A stretch of DNA of 29,607 nt from Lachnoclostridium sp. UBA6558 (lineage in GTDB: Bacteria; Bacillota; Clostridia; Lachnospirales; Lachnospiraceae): positions 1-29,607 of the forward strand of contig DJJW01000066.1 of NCBI GenBank assembly GCA_002434335.1, given 5' to 3'. Below the pieces are notes generated by a model. It was not told where the DNA came from, searched no databases, and was given only the letters and a program-made list of their open reading frames with translations. Shown piece after piece: positions 1-8,438 of the stretch. Made by a program: the position numbers and the translations under genes. Numbering within the stretch: position 1 is the first letter of the stretch; each line of letters starts with the position of its first letter.

Positions 1-141
1 ATTCAAAAACATTGTACTAGGATTATTCAACAGAAAGAAAAGCCTCTGGATATAAAATCTATAGCATCAGAATATGGATATACAGAACGAAGATTAAGAC
101 AAATGATAAAGGAGATTCAGGAGGGAAAAAATGAAGTGTGA
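1..141 (+). CDS. C-terminal end of a helix-turn-helix protein (partial)
   Basis: An open frame enters from the left edge and runs 46 codons to a TGA at 139-141. The visible residues include IASEYGYTERRLRQMIKEI, which has the look of a helix-turn-helix with a basic recognition helix. The family cannot be named from this fragment. Its last 11 bases overlap the start of the zinc-ribbon gene that follows, so the two are probably co-transcribed and translationally coupled. A regulator or replication-type protein is possible. Confidence 0.5.
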   Translation: MQKHCTRIIQQKEKPLDIKSIASEYGYTERRLRQMIKEIQEGKNEV

Positions 142-1624
142 AAAGTGTGGTAATGTAAATGCACCGGGTTCAAAGTATTGTAATAAGTGTGGAAATATTT
201 TAGTTAATAACGAACAGAGTTTAAAAAATTTGGACGACGGCAATCAGAATATTATAGAAGCTGCGAATACTCCTAAAAAGGCGAAAGCAAAAAAAGTAAG
301 TATAGGTACAATAATAATATTTAGCATATTACTATTTGCGGGAATCAAGTTATATGATTATCTTTCCATCCCAAAATCTTTTACGGGAAAAGAATTAAAC
401 AATAAAATAACTGAATATGCACTAGACCTCAAGAATGGTGATAGTGATGATGAATTAGAAAATCAACTATATAATTCTGGAGAAACAGAAGTTAATGCTA
501 CAATTGTAGGAATGATTGAAAATGCTATAACAGCAGAAAATTACAAACTAGTGTATTATTGGGCAGATACATATATCAGTATTTTCAAACCAAGTGATAA
601 ACAAGTCTTTTCATCCATCATGGATTATTCAAAAAATTTCTATGATTTTTCTAATTGGGTAAAAGAATATCAAGATAAGTATGGTGATATTCAACTGGTT
701 TATTATAACCCGAGCCATTATATCAATAGAGAATTTTATATTACCCAAGTAATTGGATACGCGGATAATCTGTTAGGAACGCTAAATGAATTGACAGATC
801 AATTCAAACAAGAGGATATAAAATATTATGTGGCATACGATGTTGAAAATAATCAATTTGGTGATAAACCAGGAGATATTCCGTATCTTATTGTTTCAGA
901 GTATGAAATCCCGCAAACAGGGGTTTATCAAATGAATGTATTAGTATCTGGAACCAATACGCTTGAATTAGAAAATGGCTTTGAAAAGGAGGTAACGGTA
1001 TTTAAACAAGTTACGGATGACTACTATGATAAATTGGATGATGATTTTTCATCCTACCAAACTATGAAAGCTGAATTGGAGGAAAACTCTAATAAAATTC
1101 TTAAGCTAATTAATCCTAATAAATATAATATTTCAGATCAGAATAAGGAAAATGACAATTCTGAGACCGTAAATGAAAGTACAAATGAACCTAAGGAAGA
1201 AAATACGATAACTTCATCAGTAAATGAGACTATTATAGTGGAGGATAATGAGGAAGAAGGAGAAAGTATTGATGACTATTTGACAGCAGCATGGTATGTC
1301 ACAGAGTATGGAATGCCTGAATTTGATGATGAAGGAAAGGCTGTATCACCGGGAATAAGGATATCTATTGAAAATGATGGAATTGATTACTGGATTGATG
1401 TCTTGGGTGTCTTTGGAAACGGTGCGTGTTCTGGCTTTTATATAATACTTGAAAAAGAAGGCAATGCATGGGTTGGACATTACGATGAAGATGGCTGGGG
1501 TAATAGTGGTCAAATGGCACTTTATTTAGAAGATGGAGTACCTTATATAACGATATCTGCTTTAGGTGGAGATACTGATAATGGCTTAAATATAATATAT
1601 AAACCTTGTACTCAAATAAAGTAA
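131..1624 (+). CDS. Zinc-ribbon, single-pass membrane protein of unknown function
   Basis: This 497-residue protein begins with a four-cysteine zinc ribbon (C3, C6, C17, C20). A lysine-rich linker follows, then one hydrophobic transmembrane segment at about residues 57-77. The rest is a long, acidic, presumably extracytoplasmic region. Residues about 340-385 are a low-complexity Glu/Asn/Ser/Thr linker. The last 110 residues are rich in Gly, Tyr, Trp and Asp and look like a compact beta domain. Zinc-ribbon plus membrane-anchor proteins are common in Lachnospiraceae, but their roles are mostly unknown. The start has GGAGG upstream (GAGGGA at 121-126) and overlaps the preceding gene by 11 bases. 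A strong hairpin terminator follows immediately. Confidence 0.8.
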   Translation: MKCEKCGNVNAPGSKYCNKCGNILVNNEQSLKNLDDGNQNIIEAANTPKKAKAKKVSIGTIIIFSILLFAGIKLYDYLSIPKSFTGKELNNKITEYALDLKNGDSDDELENQLYNSGETEVNATIVGMIENAITAENYKLVYYWADTYISIFKPSDKQVFSSIMDYSKNFYDFSNWVKEYQDKYGDIQLVYYNPSHYINREFYITQVIGYADNLLGTLNELTDQFKQEDIKYYVAYDVENNQFGDKPGDIPYLIVSEYEIPQTGVYQMNVLVSGTNTLELENGFEKEVTVFKQVTDDYYDKLDDDFSSYQTMKAELEENSNKILKLINPNKYNISDQNKENDNSETVNESTNEPKEENTITSSVNETIIVEDNEEEGESIDDYLTAAWYVTEYGMPEFDDEGKAVSPGIRISIENDGIDYWIDVLGVFGNGACSGFYIILEKEGNAWVGHYDEDGWGNSGQMALYLEDGVPYITISALGGDTDNGLNIIYKPCTQIK

Positions 1625-1630
1625 ATTATA

Positions 1631-1673
1631 AAAGGAAGATCAAACCCATGATGGATATTGATCTTCCTTTTTT
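1631..1673 (+). terminator. Rho-independent terminator, probably bidirectional
   Basis: There is a perfect 13-bp stem, AAAGGAAGATCAA at 1631-1643 pairing with 1658-1670, with a 14-base loop and then T residues. It ends the zinc-ribbon gene. Because the reverse-strand gene at 1675-1854 ends two bases away and the left flank is A-rich, the hairpin can serve both strands. Confidence 0.85.
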
Positions 1674-1674
1674 G

Positions 1675-1854
1675 CTAATATTGATTACATTGAATATAAC
1701 GTATTAATGAAGCCTTTGTAATTCTCCATCTGTGATTTATCATGAAGGCTTCAATATCACCGTCATGAATTAAATTTAACATAGTATTCTTTCCGATTGA
1801 TAACAGTGATTGACACTGTTTTAGGGTCAAAATGTCTAGTGTGTTTTCTAACAT
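1675..1854 (-). CDS. Small excisionase/MerR-like helix-turn-helix protein
   Basis: A 59-residue protein is encoded on the reverse strand. It begins with ATG at 1854, with AGGAAGG 8-14 bases upstream, and ends with TAG at 1677-1675. The order of features matches the DNA-binding excisionase fold: a leucine/glutamine-rich first helix (TLKQCQSLLSIG), a second helix (KNTMLNLIHDG), then the wing-like stretch DIEAFMINHRWRITKASLIRYI. This resembles the HTH_17 family (compare the xis at 9728). It could act as a regulator or as a recombination directionality factor for an integrase outside the window. It converges on the zinc-ribbon gene with a shared terminator. The family call rests on residue pattern only. 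Confidence 0.7.
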   Translation of the reverse strand: MLENTLDILTLKQCQSLLSIGKNTMLNLIHDGDIEAFMINHRWRITKASLIRYIQCNQY

Positions 1855-1973
1855 AATATCAATCCTTCCTGAAAAAATTGGTTTAACTTGGTGTAATTGG
1901 GTTTCATATGGTTTATTACAGTGTTCATTTTGATTATAAAAATATGAAAAAAATTATATTATTTTTACCATCC

Positions 1974-1993
1974 AGTTTAAACCGTCTTAAACT
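1974..1993. repeat. Inverted repeat AGTTTAA-N6-TTAAACT upstream of the accessory operon
   Basis: AGTTTAA at 1974-1980 pairs with TTAAACT at 1987-1993 around a 6-base spacer. It lies in the 219-base gap between the divergent genes at 1675-1854 and 2074-2187, where an operator is expected. The rest of that gap is AT-rich with several GGTTT/TTGG strings and no gene. Confidence 0.4.
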
Positions 1994-2073
1994 TTTCAAT
2001 AATTCCCAATCGTTTATTGAGGTCACGTATTTATATATTATCTTCTTATAAATCAAATTAAGGAGGAAGCCCT

Positions 2074-2187
2074 ATGATTAAAATAGGAAAGTTCTTTGTA
2101 CAGGCAGTAACAACAATCGCAGTAGCATCAATTGGAATTGCTGCGGTGGTGATTAAGGTTTTTGATGAAAGAAAAGGTAAGTTTTAA
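2074..2187 (+). CDS. 37-residue single-pass membrane peptide
   Basis: A short ORF starts with ATG behind a perfect AGGAGG at 2061-2066. It encodes 37 residues: a short amphipathic lead, a hydrophobic stretch at about residues 8-29 (VQAVTTIAVASIGIAAVVIK), and a charged tail ending ERKGKF. It looks like a single transmembrane helix with a positive C-terminus. It is the first gene of the rightward operon and precedes the DUF932 gene by 31 bases. No function is recognised; a small holin-like or anchoring peptide is conceivable. The strong ribosome binding site and position support real translation. Confidence 0.6.
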   Translation: MIKIGKFFVQAVTTIAVASIGIAAVVIKVFDERKGKF

Positions 2188-2218
2188 TTAAAATGATTAT
2201 TCGAAGGAGGAATTATTT

Positions 2219-3157
2219 ATGTCTGCAAATGTTGAAACTATGTTTTATACAAGAGATAAACCGTGGCATGGTCTCGGTACACAGGTAAGTCATGCCTTGT
2301 CATCTATGGAAGCACTCGCTGCATCCGGTCTTGATTGGAAAGTAATACAGAAACCAATTATTACAGAGGACGGAATTACAATTGAAGGTTATAAAGCGAA
2401 TGTCAGAGATATTGATGATAAGATTTTAGGAGTTGTAACTGACCGATATAAGGTAGTGCAGAATGAGGAAGCGTTTGCTTTTACCGACGATTTATTAGGA
2501 AGTGGTATCCGTTACGAGACAGCAGGGTCATTACAGGAAGGTCGTAAGACTTGGATGCTTGCCAAGTTGCCAAACGAGTATATTATGCTGGGTGACAGAA
2601 TTAGTCCATATCTGGTATTTTCGAATACCCATGATGGAGGCGGAGCTATCCGTGTTGCAATGACACCGATCCGGGTAGTTTGTCAAAATACTTTAAACCT
2701 TGCATTGTCTACCGCAACCAGAGCATGGTCAACGATACATACCGGTGATATCAGAAGTAAACTTGATGATGCAAAGCAAACTATATTTATGGCGGAGCGT
2801 TATATGGATTCCCTAGGCAAAGAATTTGAAACCCTTAATAAAATTAGGCTGTCAGACAACAAAGTTATTGAGTTTATTAATCTATTGCTTCCGCTCGATG
2901 ATACCAATACAACTGCCATTCAAGAGCGTAATGTCATAAGACTTCGTGATGACATGAAAAGTCGGTATTTTGATGCACCGGATTTAACTGATGTCGGAAG
3001 AAATGCATACCGTTTCGTAAACGCAGTCTCCGACTTTGCAACACATTCAAAACCGCTACGAGAGACCAGCAACTTTAAGGAAAATCTGTTTGCGCGAACA
3101 ATGGACGGAAATGCTTTGATCGATAAAGCGTATGAGATTGTAAGAGCTGTAGCGTGA
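2219..3157 (+). CDS. DUF932 (phage/plasmid-like TIGR03299) protein
   Basis: The 312-residue protein opens with the family hallmark METMFYTRDKPWHGLGTQV and contains the typical VTDRYKVVQNEEAF and RVVCQNTLNLAL segments. This is the DUF932/TIGR03299 family, found on plasmids, phages and integrative elements beside single-strand annealing genes. Its biochemical activity is not established. The start has AAGGAGG at 2203-2209. It is followed at once by a strong terminator, although RadC, YqaJ and RecT continue in the same direction, as in many accessory modules of this kind. Confidence 0.88.
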   Translation: MSANVETMFYTRDKPWHGLGTQVSHALSSMEALAASGLDWKVIQKPIITEDGITIEGYKANVRDIDDKILGVVTDRYKVVQNEEAFAFTDDLLGSGIRYETAGSLQEGRKTWMLAKLPNEYIMLGDRISPYLVFSNTHDGGGAIRVAMTPIRVVCQNTLNLALSTATRAWSTIHTGDIRSKLDDAKQTIFMAERYMDSLGKEFETLNKIRLSDNKVIEFINLLLPLDDTNTTAIQERNVIRLRDDMKSRYFDAPDLTDVGRNAYRFVNAVSDFATHSKPLRETSNFKENLFARTMDGNALIDKAYEIVRAVA

Positions 3158-3170
3158 AGCATAATGAGAT

Positions 3171-3213
3171 AACACCTGTCTGTATCAGAGGATGAGCAGA
3201 CAGGTGTTTTTTT
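3171..3213 (+). terminator. Rho-independent terminator after the DUF932 gene
   Basis: A perfect 12-bp stem (AACACCTGTCTG at 3171-3182 with 3197-3208) and a 14-base loop are followed by a run of seven T. It overlaps the upstream region of the radC-like gene, so some read-through or a separate promoter must serve that gene. Confidence 0.85.
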
Positions 3214-3224
3214 GGAGGATTGAA

Positions 3225-3752
3225 ATGAACAAGGAAAATGAAATTAAAGAGATAATGAAAAATCCCACTCCCCGAAGAAGGGTCGGGATCATCAAGACAC
3301 AGATAGTAAGAGAAGGCAGTATGCTTTATACAAACAGAAGAATCAATACCCCTTCGGATGCGGTAGAACTTGTAAAAGACATTTTTCGGTATGCAGATCG
3401 TGAAATGATGGTAGTTATTTCGTTAGATTCAAAAAATGCACCGCTTGCTCTTGAGATTGTATCGGTCGGAACTGTTAATACCTGTCTGGTTAGCATGAGA
3501 GAAATCTTCAAACACTGTATTTTAACCAATGCAACTTCGATTATGTGCTTTCATAATCACCCATCGGGTATTCCTGACGCATCCAAAGAAGATATCGATA
3601 TTACGAGGCGGTTGGATGAAGCAGGGAAACTTCTTGGAATATGGTTACTTAATCATATCATTATTGGTGAAGGTAAATCTTATGTAAGCCTACAGGAACG
3701 TGGACTTATAAAAAACGGTTATCAGAAAATTTCCGTATGTGAGGAGACTTAA
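3225..3752 (+). CDS. radC: RadC-family JAB/MPN-domain protein
   Basis: The 175-residue protein has the JAMM metal site H110-N-H112-P-S-G followed by S120 and D123 (HNHPSGIPDASKEDID), diagnostic of the RadC/JAB group. It lacks the N-terminal helix-hairpin-helix of chromosomal RadC and so belongs to the short mobile-element class. The activity of these proteins is uncertain despite the DNA-repair name. The start chosen is the ATG at 3225 behind GGAGG at 3214-3218; the earlier in-frame ATG at 3192 lies inside the preceding terminator. It ends one base before the YqaJ-type gene, so the two form an operon. Confidence 0.9.
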   Translation: MNKENEIKEIMKNPTPRRRVGIIKTQIVREGSMLYTNRRINTPSDAVELVKDIFRYADREMMVVISLDSKNAPLALEIVSVGTVNTCLVSMREIFKHCILTNATSIMCFHNHPSGIPDASKEDIDITRRLDEAGKLLGIWLLNHIIIGEGKSYVSLQERGLIKNGYQKISVCEET

Positions 3753-3753
3753 G

Positions 3754-4704
3754 ATGAAGAAAGTAGTTTCTACCAACAATTTATCCCATGATGAGTGGCT
3801 GGAGTATCGAAGAAGGGGAATAGGTGGATCAGATGCCGGTGCTATCTGTGGATTAAATCCTTATTCCTCTGCAATATCGGTTTTTCTAGATAAGATTAAT
3901 GGGGATACGCAGGAGATTGATAATGAAGCCATGAGACAGGGAAGAGATTTGGAAGAGTATGTGTCAAGACGGTTTACGGAAGCGACCGGATTAAAGGTTA
4001 GAAGGGCAAATGCAATCTTTTCACATGACAATTATCCGTTTATACTGGCGAACGTTGACCGTATGATTTCTGGTGAGAATATCGGACTGGAATGTAAGAC
4101 GACCAATATTTTAAATGCAGATAAGTGGAAAGATGGAGAGGTTCCGTCACATTATCAGATCCAAGCGCATCACTATATGATGGTGACTGCTGCAAAAGCC
4201 TGGTACATCGCTGTGCTAATTATGGGTAAGGAATTCAAGTTTGTAAAAATTGAACGAGATGAGGAAATAATTAAAAATCTCATCTTTATTGAATCGGATT
4301 TCTGGAATAAGCATGTACTAAAGGGTATAATGCCTGATCCAGATGGTTCAAGAGCGGTAGATGAAATTATCAATCAGTACTTTAAGACGGCAAGGCAAGG
4401 GGGTATATCTCTTCAAGGATATGATGATAGACTTCAAAGGAGGTCTGAACTAACAGAATTGATTGAAAAACTTAAAAAAGAGAAAAAGATTATAGATCAG
4501 GAAGTTAAGCTTGCAATGGGAGATACGGAATGTGCTTTTTGTGAAAATTATGAAGTGAGCTGGAAAAATGTCATTACTTCAAGGGTGGATACAGATCGAA
4601 TTAAATTAGAGAATCCTGAATTGTATACGAAATATCTGAAGGAAATACCAAGTCGAAGATTTGTCGTAAAAGCAATATGTCAGGAACAGAAGGAGATTGC
4701 ATAA
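3754..4704 (+). CDS. YqaJ-type viral recombinase (lambda exonuclease-like nuclease)
   Basis: The protein has 316 residues. Near the N-terminus is the YqaJ signature RRRGIGGSDAGAICGLNPY, followed by the catalytic PD-(D/E)xK elements D102 (NVDRM) and E113-C-K115 (LECKTTN), and by a Q-rich helix (YQIQAHHYMMV). The family digests double-stranded DNA ends to make single strands for a partner annealase. The start is the ATG at 3754, with GAGGAG 8 bases upstream, rather than the GTG at 3739. Its stop overlaps the ATG of the RecT gene by one base (TAATG). That fits a two-component exonuclease/annealase system for circularising or rearranging the element. The C-terminal part (about 230-270) is a Lys/Glu-rich coiled coil. 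Confidence 0.9.
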   Translation: MKKVVSTNNLSHDEWLEYRRRGIGGSDAGAICGLNPYSSAISVFLDKINGDTQEIDNEAMRQGRDLEEYVSRRFTEATGLKVRRANAIFSHDNYPFILANVDRMISGENIGLECKTTNILNADKWKDGEVPSHYQIQAHHYMMVTAAKAWYIAVLIMGKEFKFVKIERDEEIIKNLIFIESDFWNKHVLKGIMPDPDGSRAVDEIINQYFKTARQGGISLQGYDDRLQRRSELTELIEKLKKEKKIIDQEVKLAMGDTECAFCENYEVSWKNVITSRVDTDRIKLENPELYTKYLKEIPSRRFVVKAICQEQKEIA

Positions 4705-5504
4705 TGACAGATATTAAACAGGAGCTTGCAAAGAAAGCGGTGAAACAGGAAGTAAAGATTACAAAGTCAATGAGTATCGCAGATATGATTAAAGTCTTGG
4801 AACCTGAAATTAAAAAGGCATTACCATCCGTTATTACACCAGAGAGATTTACCCGTATGGCATTGAGCTCTCTCAATAACACACCAAAACTCGCAGAATG
4901 CAGCCAAATGAGCTACCTTTCTGCACTTTTGTGTGCAGCCCAACTTGGGCTCGAGCCCAATACCTCTCTTGGGCAAGCATACTTAATTCCTTACAATAAT
5001 AAAGGTAAGTTGGAATGCCAATTTCAGCTCGGTTATAAAGGCCTTATTGAACTCGTATATCGTAATGATCAGGTACAGACCATACAGGCACAGACGGTGT
5101 TTGAAAATGATTTCTTTGAATATGAACTGGGATTAAATTCAAAGCTTGTACATAAGCCCACATTAGGAGACAGAGGGAAAATAGTTCTTTTCTATGCTTT
5201 GTTTAAACTTAAAAATGGTGGATATGGATTCGAAGTAGTGAGTAAGGAAGATATTGATAAACATGCAGCAGAATATTCCAAAGGGGTCTCTTCTACTTAC
5301 TCTCCATGGAAAACTAACTATGAAGAGATGGCTAAAAAGACGGTTATTAAGAGGGCACTTAAATATGCTCCTTTAAAGACAGACTTCCTTCGAGCTGTAG
5401 AAACAGATGAAACAATCAAATCAGTTATTGCCCCGGATATGAGTGAACTTCGAAGTGAAATACATAATGATCCGGTCGACGGTGAATATATGGAGGTGGA
5501 TTAA
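4704..5504 (+). CDS. recT: RecT-family single-strand annealing protein
   Basis: This 266-residue protein has the RecT core: the segment around PERFTRMALSSLNNTPKL, the SYLSALLCAAQLGLEPNT motif, and the downstream FQLGYKGLIELVYRND motif. RecT coats single strands made by the partner exonuclease and anneals them to homologous DNA. The start is the ATG overlapping the YqaJ stop, preceded by AAGGAG. The ATG at 4677 would lie inside YqaJ and has no better signal. The C-terminal tail is acidic (HNDPVDGEYMEVD), as is common where annealases contact partners. It is followed one base later by the DUF5688 gene. Confidence 0.93.
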   Translation: MTDIKQELAKKAVKQEVKITKSMSIADMIKVLEPEIKKALPSVITPERFTRMALSSLNNTPKLAECSQMSYLSALLCAAQLGLEPNTSLGQAYLIPYNNKGKLECQFQLGYKGLIELVYRNDQVQTIQAQTVFENDFFEYELGLNSKLVHKPTLGDRGKIVLFYALFKLKNGGYGFEVVSKEDIDKHAAEYSKGVSSTYSPWKTNYEEMAKKTVIKRALKYAPLKTDFLRAVETDETIKSVIAPDMSELRSEIHNDPVDGEYMEVD

Positions 5505-5505
5505 G

Positions 5506-6486
5506 ATGCAGGAATTAATGTCAATGATGAAAGATAATATAGGAGGTCTTGATACCATGAATTTTGATCAGTTTGTTGAAACGCTTAGAAATGAGGTAAA
5601 GCAATTGGTCGGTGCAGAATACAGTGTATCTGTTAATTGCGTAATGAAAGTAAATCGAGAGTTGCAAGGGCTAAATATTCGGCATAAGAATTCAGTTGTA
5701 TCACCTTCAATATATTTGGAAGACTATTATCAAGAGTATCAACGAGGAAAAAATATTGAAAAGATAGCGGAGGAAGTTATTGAAATTTCAAAGTACAGGA
5801 AATTAAATGTTGAAGCTTTTACAGATAATATCAAAAATTACGAATGGGTCAAAGTCAAGCTGAGAGTTAAGTTAATGAATTTTGAAAAGAACAAAAATAT
5901 GCTTCAGACAGTTCCTTATGAAAGAATGCTTGATTTAGCAATTGTGCCATATATAATTCTGTCAAAAGGGGAAGAACTGATGTCAGTAACGGTCAGTGGC
6001 AAACTTCTTGATTGCTGGGGTATCTCGGAAAAGGAAATACTAAAGCAAGCAAAACAAAATACTTTAGCTTTTGAACCGGTTGTTGTCGAAAGGATGACAG
6101 ATTTCATTTCAAATATGTTTCTCAAGGATCTTAATGATGATAGTGATTCCGATGATGAACAAACATCAATGATTAAGTCAGAATTCAACAAAAATTCGGA
6201 AATAAAAGAGCTGTACATACTGACAAACCAGGATAATCGTTATGGTGCTTTTGCGGCTTTGCAACATGAGCAATTGTTAAATATTGCTGAAAGACTTGGG
6301 GCAGATAATTTGTATATCCTACCAAGCAGCGTCCATGAGATACTTGTAATTTCATCAGACAATATAAAAGCAGAACAGCTTCGGGAAATGGTAAGGGAAG
6401 TGAACAGAACAACAGTTTCAGAAGAAGAGTTCCTTTCGGATGAGGTGTACTTATTTGATTCAAATAAGGTTTCATTGATTATCTAA
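5506..6486 (+). CDS. DUF5688-family protein
   Basis: The 326-residue protein resembles DUF5688 proteins of Lachnospiraceae: a short lead, then NFDQFVETLRNEVKQLVG, the conserved segment with SPSIYLEDYYQEYQRGKNIE, a long middle, and the late LYILPSSVHEILVISSD segment. The family is abundant on Lachnospiraceae mobile elements and has no known function. The ATG at 5506 is chosen because TGGAGGTGG precedes it and it follows the recT stop by one base; a second ATG at 5557 has AGGAGG upstream, so an internal start is possible. A perfect 18-bp hairpin follows the stop, ending the radC-yqaJ-recT-DUF5688 operon. Confidence 0.75.
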   Translation: MQELMSMMKDNIGGLDTMNFDQFVETLRNEVKQLVGAEYSVSVNCVMKVNRELQGLNIRHKNSVVSPSIYLEDYYQEYQRGKNIEKIAEEVIEISKYRKLNVEAFTDNIKNYEWVKVKLRVKLMNFEKNKNMLQTVPYERMLDLAIVPYIILSKGEELMSVTVSGKLLDCWGISEKEILKQAKQNTLAFEPVVVERMTDFISNMFLKDLNDDSDSDDEQTSMIKSEFNKNSEIKELYILTNQDNRYGAFAALQHEQLLNIAERLGADNLYILPSSVHEILVISSDNIKAEQLREMVREVNRTTVSEEEFLSDEVYLFDSNKVSLII

Positions 6487-6491
6487 TCCAA

Positions 6492-6537
6492 AAATTGAAA
6501 CAGAATCCGGGCAATAATACGGATTCTGTTTCAATTT
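6492..6537 (+). terminator. Long perfect hairpin at the end of the RecT operon
   Basis: An 18-bp perfect stem runs from AAATTGAAACAGAATCCG at 6492-6509 to 6520-6537 with a 10-base loop. The T tract is short (TTTCTG), so termination may depend on stem strength or be bidirectional. It sits 5 bases after the DUF5688 stop. Confidence 0.7.
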
Positions 6538-6593
6538 CTGTGGAATTTTATGATCCTCTTGTGATATATTGAGTTTATGAGGAGGTTTATATA

Positions 6594-7283
6594 ATGGGAT
6601 TGTCGTTTGATGAGTACTTAAAAGAGAGTAGAAGTGACTTTTTTGTTGATAAATGTGAAGGTAATAAATACGTTTACCTTAGAATGAAAAATGATAGAAG
6701 AGCTAAGGTAACCAATCGATTTCCAGAAATATCGGATGTGGAATTGACCGGAATTACCGATAAAGCATACATATTTAATGTTGAATATAATATTATAAAC
6801 AAGAAAAAGGATGTAAATTGTGTTTGCGAGGTTACACTTTGGGGAAAGTCATCAATCGGTAAGCTTGAAATTGAGAATGTTGAATCAATCAGAGATCTCC
6901 TTGGTAATAAAATACTAATTGAGGGTTATGAAAGCCGATACTATGCTGCATGTAAGCGTTATTTTAAAGCAGCTGTTTTAGCCGATATGAATAACTACAT
7001 ATTACGTTTATTTAAATGTGGGTGGTATGATGAATATGATGAAAACAAACAATCAAAACAAACACACTACATAGGTGTAACATCGGATGGATATTGGACA
7101 GAACCATATAAAAATATGTTTAATGGAATGAAACTAAAGGATGATGGAACACTATCAAATAGACGTACTATTCATGTTGAAAATGGTAAAAGGATAGGTG
7201 GAAAGACAATAAAGGATATTTTAGTCAAACTAATAATTTTTCGCTTTTCTTTCAAACTATGCTTAATAGTCCAGAGGTATTAG
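6594..7283 (+). CDS. N-terminal part of a frameshifted unknown mobile-element protein
   Basis: The frame starts with ATG behind GAGGAGG at 6580-6586 and runs 229 codons. Residues 1 to about 210 look like real protein, with the aromatic segments YESRYYAACKRYFKAAVLAD and THYIGVTSDGYWTEPY. The last 20 (from about LVKLIIFRFSF) look like out-of-frame translation. The second frame, open from 7190 to 8437, continues naturally as KDIFSQTNNFSLFF if one T is added to the T run at 7219-7222. The intact product would be about 610 residues. The family is not recognised; the order of segments faintly recalls the DUF927/helicase-like proteins of mobile elements, but no Walker motif is seen. Confidence 0.55.
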   Translation: MGLSFDEYLKESRSDFFVDKCEGNKYVYLRMKNDRRAKVTNRFPEISDVELTGITDKAYIFNVEYNIINKKKDVNCVCEVTLWGKSSIGKLEIENVESIRDLLGNKILIEGYESRYYAACKRYFKAAVLADMNNYILRLFKCGWYDEYDENKQSKQTHYIGVTSDGYWTEPYKNMFNGMKLKDDGTLSNRRTIHVENGKRIGGKTIKDILVKLIIFRFSFKLCLIVQRY

Positions 7284-8437
7284 GGATATTTGCATATACA
7301 ATTCATGCATTTTTTTGGTGGTACAAAAATTCCTATGCAATGAAAAATAAGAAGTTACAAATAATTGATAATATAAAAAATTTTAAAGATGTTTTTTCGA
7401 TTTGCATATATGGAAAAGATAAGTTTGCACGCAACACAGATTCTAATCTTTTAACAAATATTTTTGAAGTTGATGTCGATGATATTTCTAGCATTTATGT
7501 AGAAAATAGCATTTCCTTTGATAAAACGCACCCTGAAAAGGATATTAATTATTCATGGCAAAGTGTGCCGATTATGGTATTTAGCGATAAAAAAACCATT
7601 ACAACACGTAGTAGTGTAGTAGATCGGTTACAAGATCTTCGGGAGAAGCGAACTATATTTTTCTTCCCTGTATATGTTAATTCAAAACCGCTTAATGCTG
7701 ATATCATATGCAATTTTTGTGCAGATAATATATTAAACTTTCTACCGGAAGATAAAGAGATTAACTTTCTAAAGGAGCAAATAAATTATCTGTTATTAAG
7801 TTTTGTGTCATATTTAGCTGATTTATCGACTAGTGAATATAATTTAGGAGACTTTAATTATATGACTAGAATTTATACGACAACAATTTCAGAATTAAGT
7901 CAGAAGAAAGGATATAAATTAAACAAAAAGAATCCTGAAAAACTGCTTCATGCTGCTATAAAAGGGTTCTGTTATTTTCTTGAGGAAAAGATGCAGTTTC
8001 GGGCAGAGGCGAATTTGATGGAACAAAAATCATATCAGATCTTTGTTCCACCAATAGAGAAAAGGTCGAATAACACGGGAGCTAACGAAGAATTAAGTCC
8101 GTCATTAACTGTTTTTTGTGAATATTTACAAGGACTATCTTGCCTAGGTGATGTAGAGAAGCCATTGTGGTTTTTCGATAATCACCAGGAAGAAACCGGT
8201 GAGTTATGCTGGTTAATTGTAAATAGGAGTTTCTATCAAGACTTTAGTGAATTTCTGAAGCTTAGAAAAAAGCAACCAATTAAAAAGATAGAATTACAGA
8301 GAGAATTAAAAAGACAGAACTGTCTCATCACGTATGAAAGAAAACAGTATGGAATCAGTAGAAAACATCCATCTTTTGAAAAACCAACTACTTGCATGGT
8401 AATAATTAAAAATGAGTTACTCAAGTATTCAAGGTAA
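7259..8437 (+). CDS. C-terminal part of the same frameshifted protein
   Basis: This is the 392-codon downstream half, open from 7190, with its first ATG at 7259. No ribosome binding site precedes that ATG, so it is probably not an independent gene. It opens with a hydrophobic aromatic stretch (GIFAYTIHAFFWWY). A large central domain of unknown type follows, then a C-terminal segment from about residue 300 (FLKLRKKQPIKKIELQRELKRQ) that resembles a winged-helix or DNA-binding tail. Its stop lies one base from the relaxase stop on the other strand, with no terminator between. Treat this and the preceding entry as one broken gene of unknown function. Confidence 0.55.
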   Translation: MLNSPEVLGIFAYTIHAFFWWYKNSYAMKNKKLQIIDNIKNFKDVFSICIYGKDKFARNTDSNLLTNIFEVDVDDISSIYVENSISFDKTHPEKDINYSWQSVPIMVFSDKKTITTRSSVVDRLQDLREKRTIFFFPVYVNSKPLNADIICNFCADNILNFLPEDKEINFLKEQINYLLLSFVSYLADLSTSEYNLGDFNYMTRIYTTTISELSQKKGYKLNKKNPEKLLHAAIKGFCYFLEEKMQFRAEANLMEQKSYQIFVPPIEKRSNNTGANEELSPSLTVFCEYLQGLSCLGDVEKPLWFFDNHQEETGELCWLIVNRSFYQDFSEFLKLRKKQPIKKIELQRELKRQNCLITYERKQYGISRKHPSFEKPTTCMVIIKNELLKYSR

Positions 8438-8438
8438 G

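Noticed and set aside
6492..6537. 18-bp perfect hairpin as a transposon end or riboswitch
   Set aside because: Its position five bases after a stop codon fits a transcription terminator; there is no partner copy or ligand-type fold.
7190..7283. Programmed -1 frameshift joining the split gene
   Set aside because: No X-XXY-YYZ slippery heptamer in the zero frame and no clear downstream pseudoknot were seen; simple frameshift preferred.
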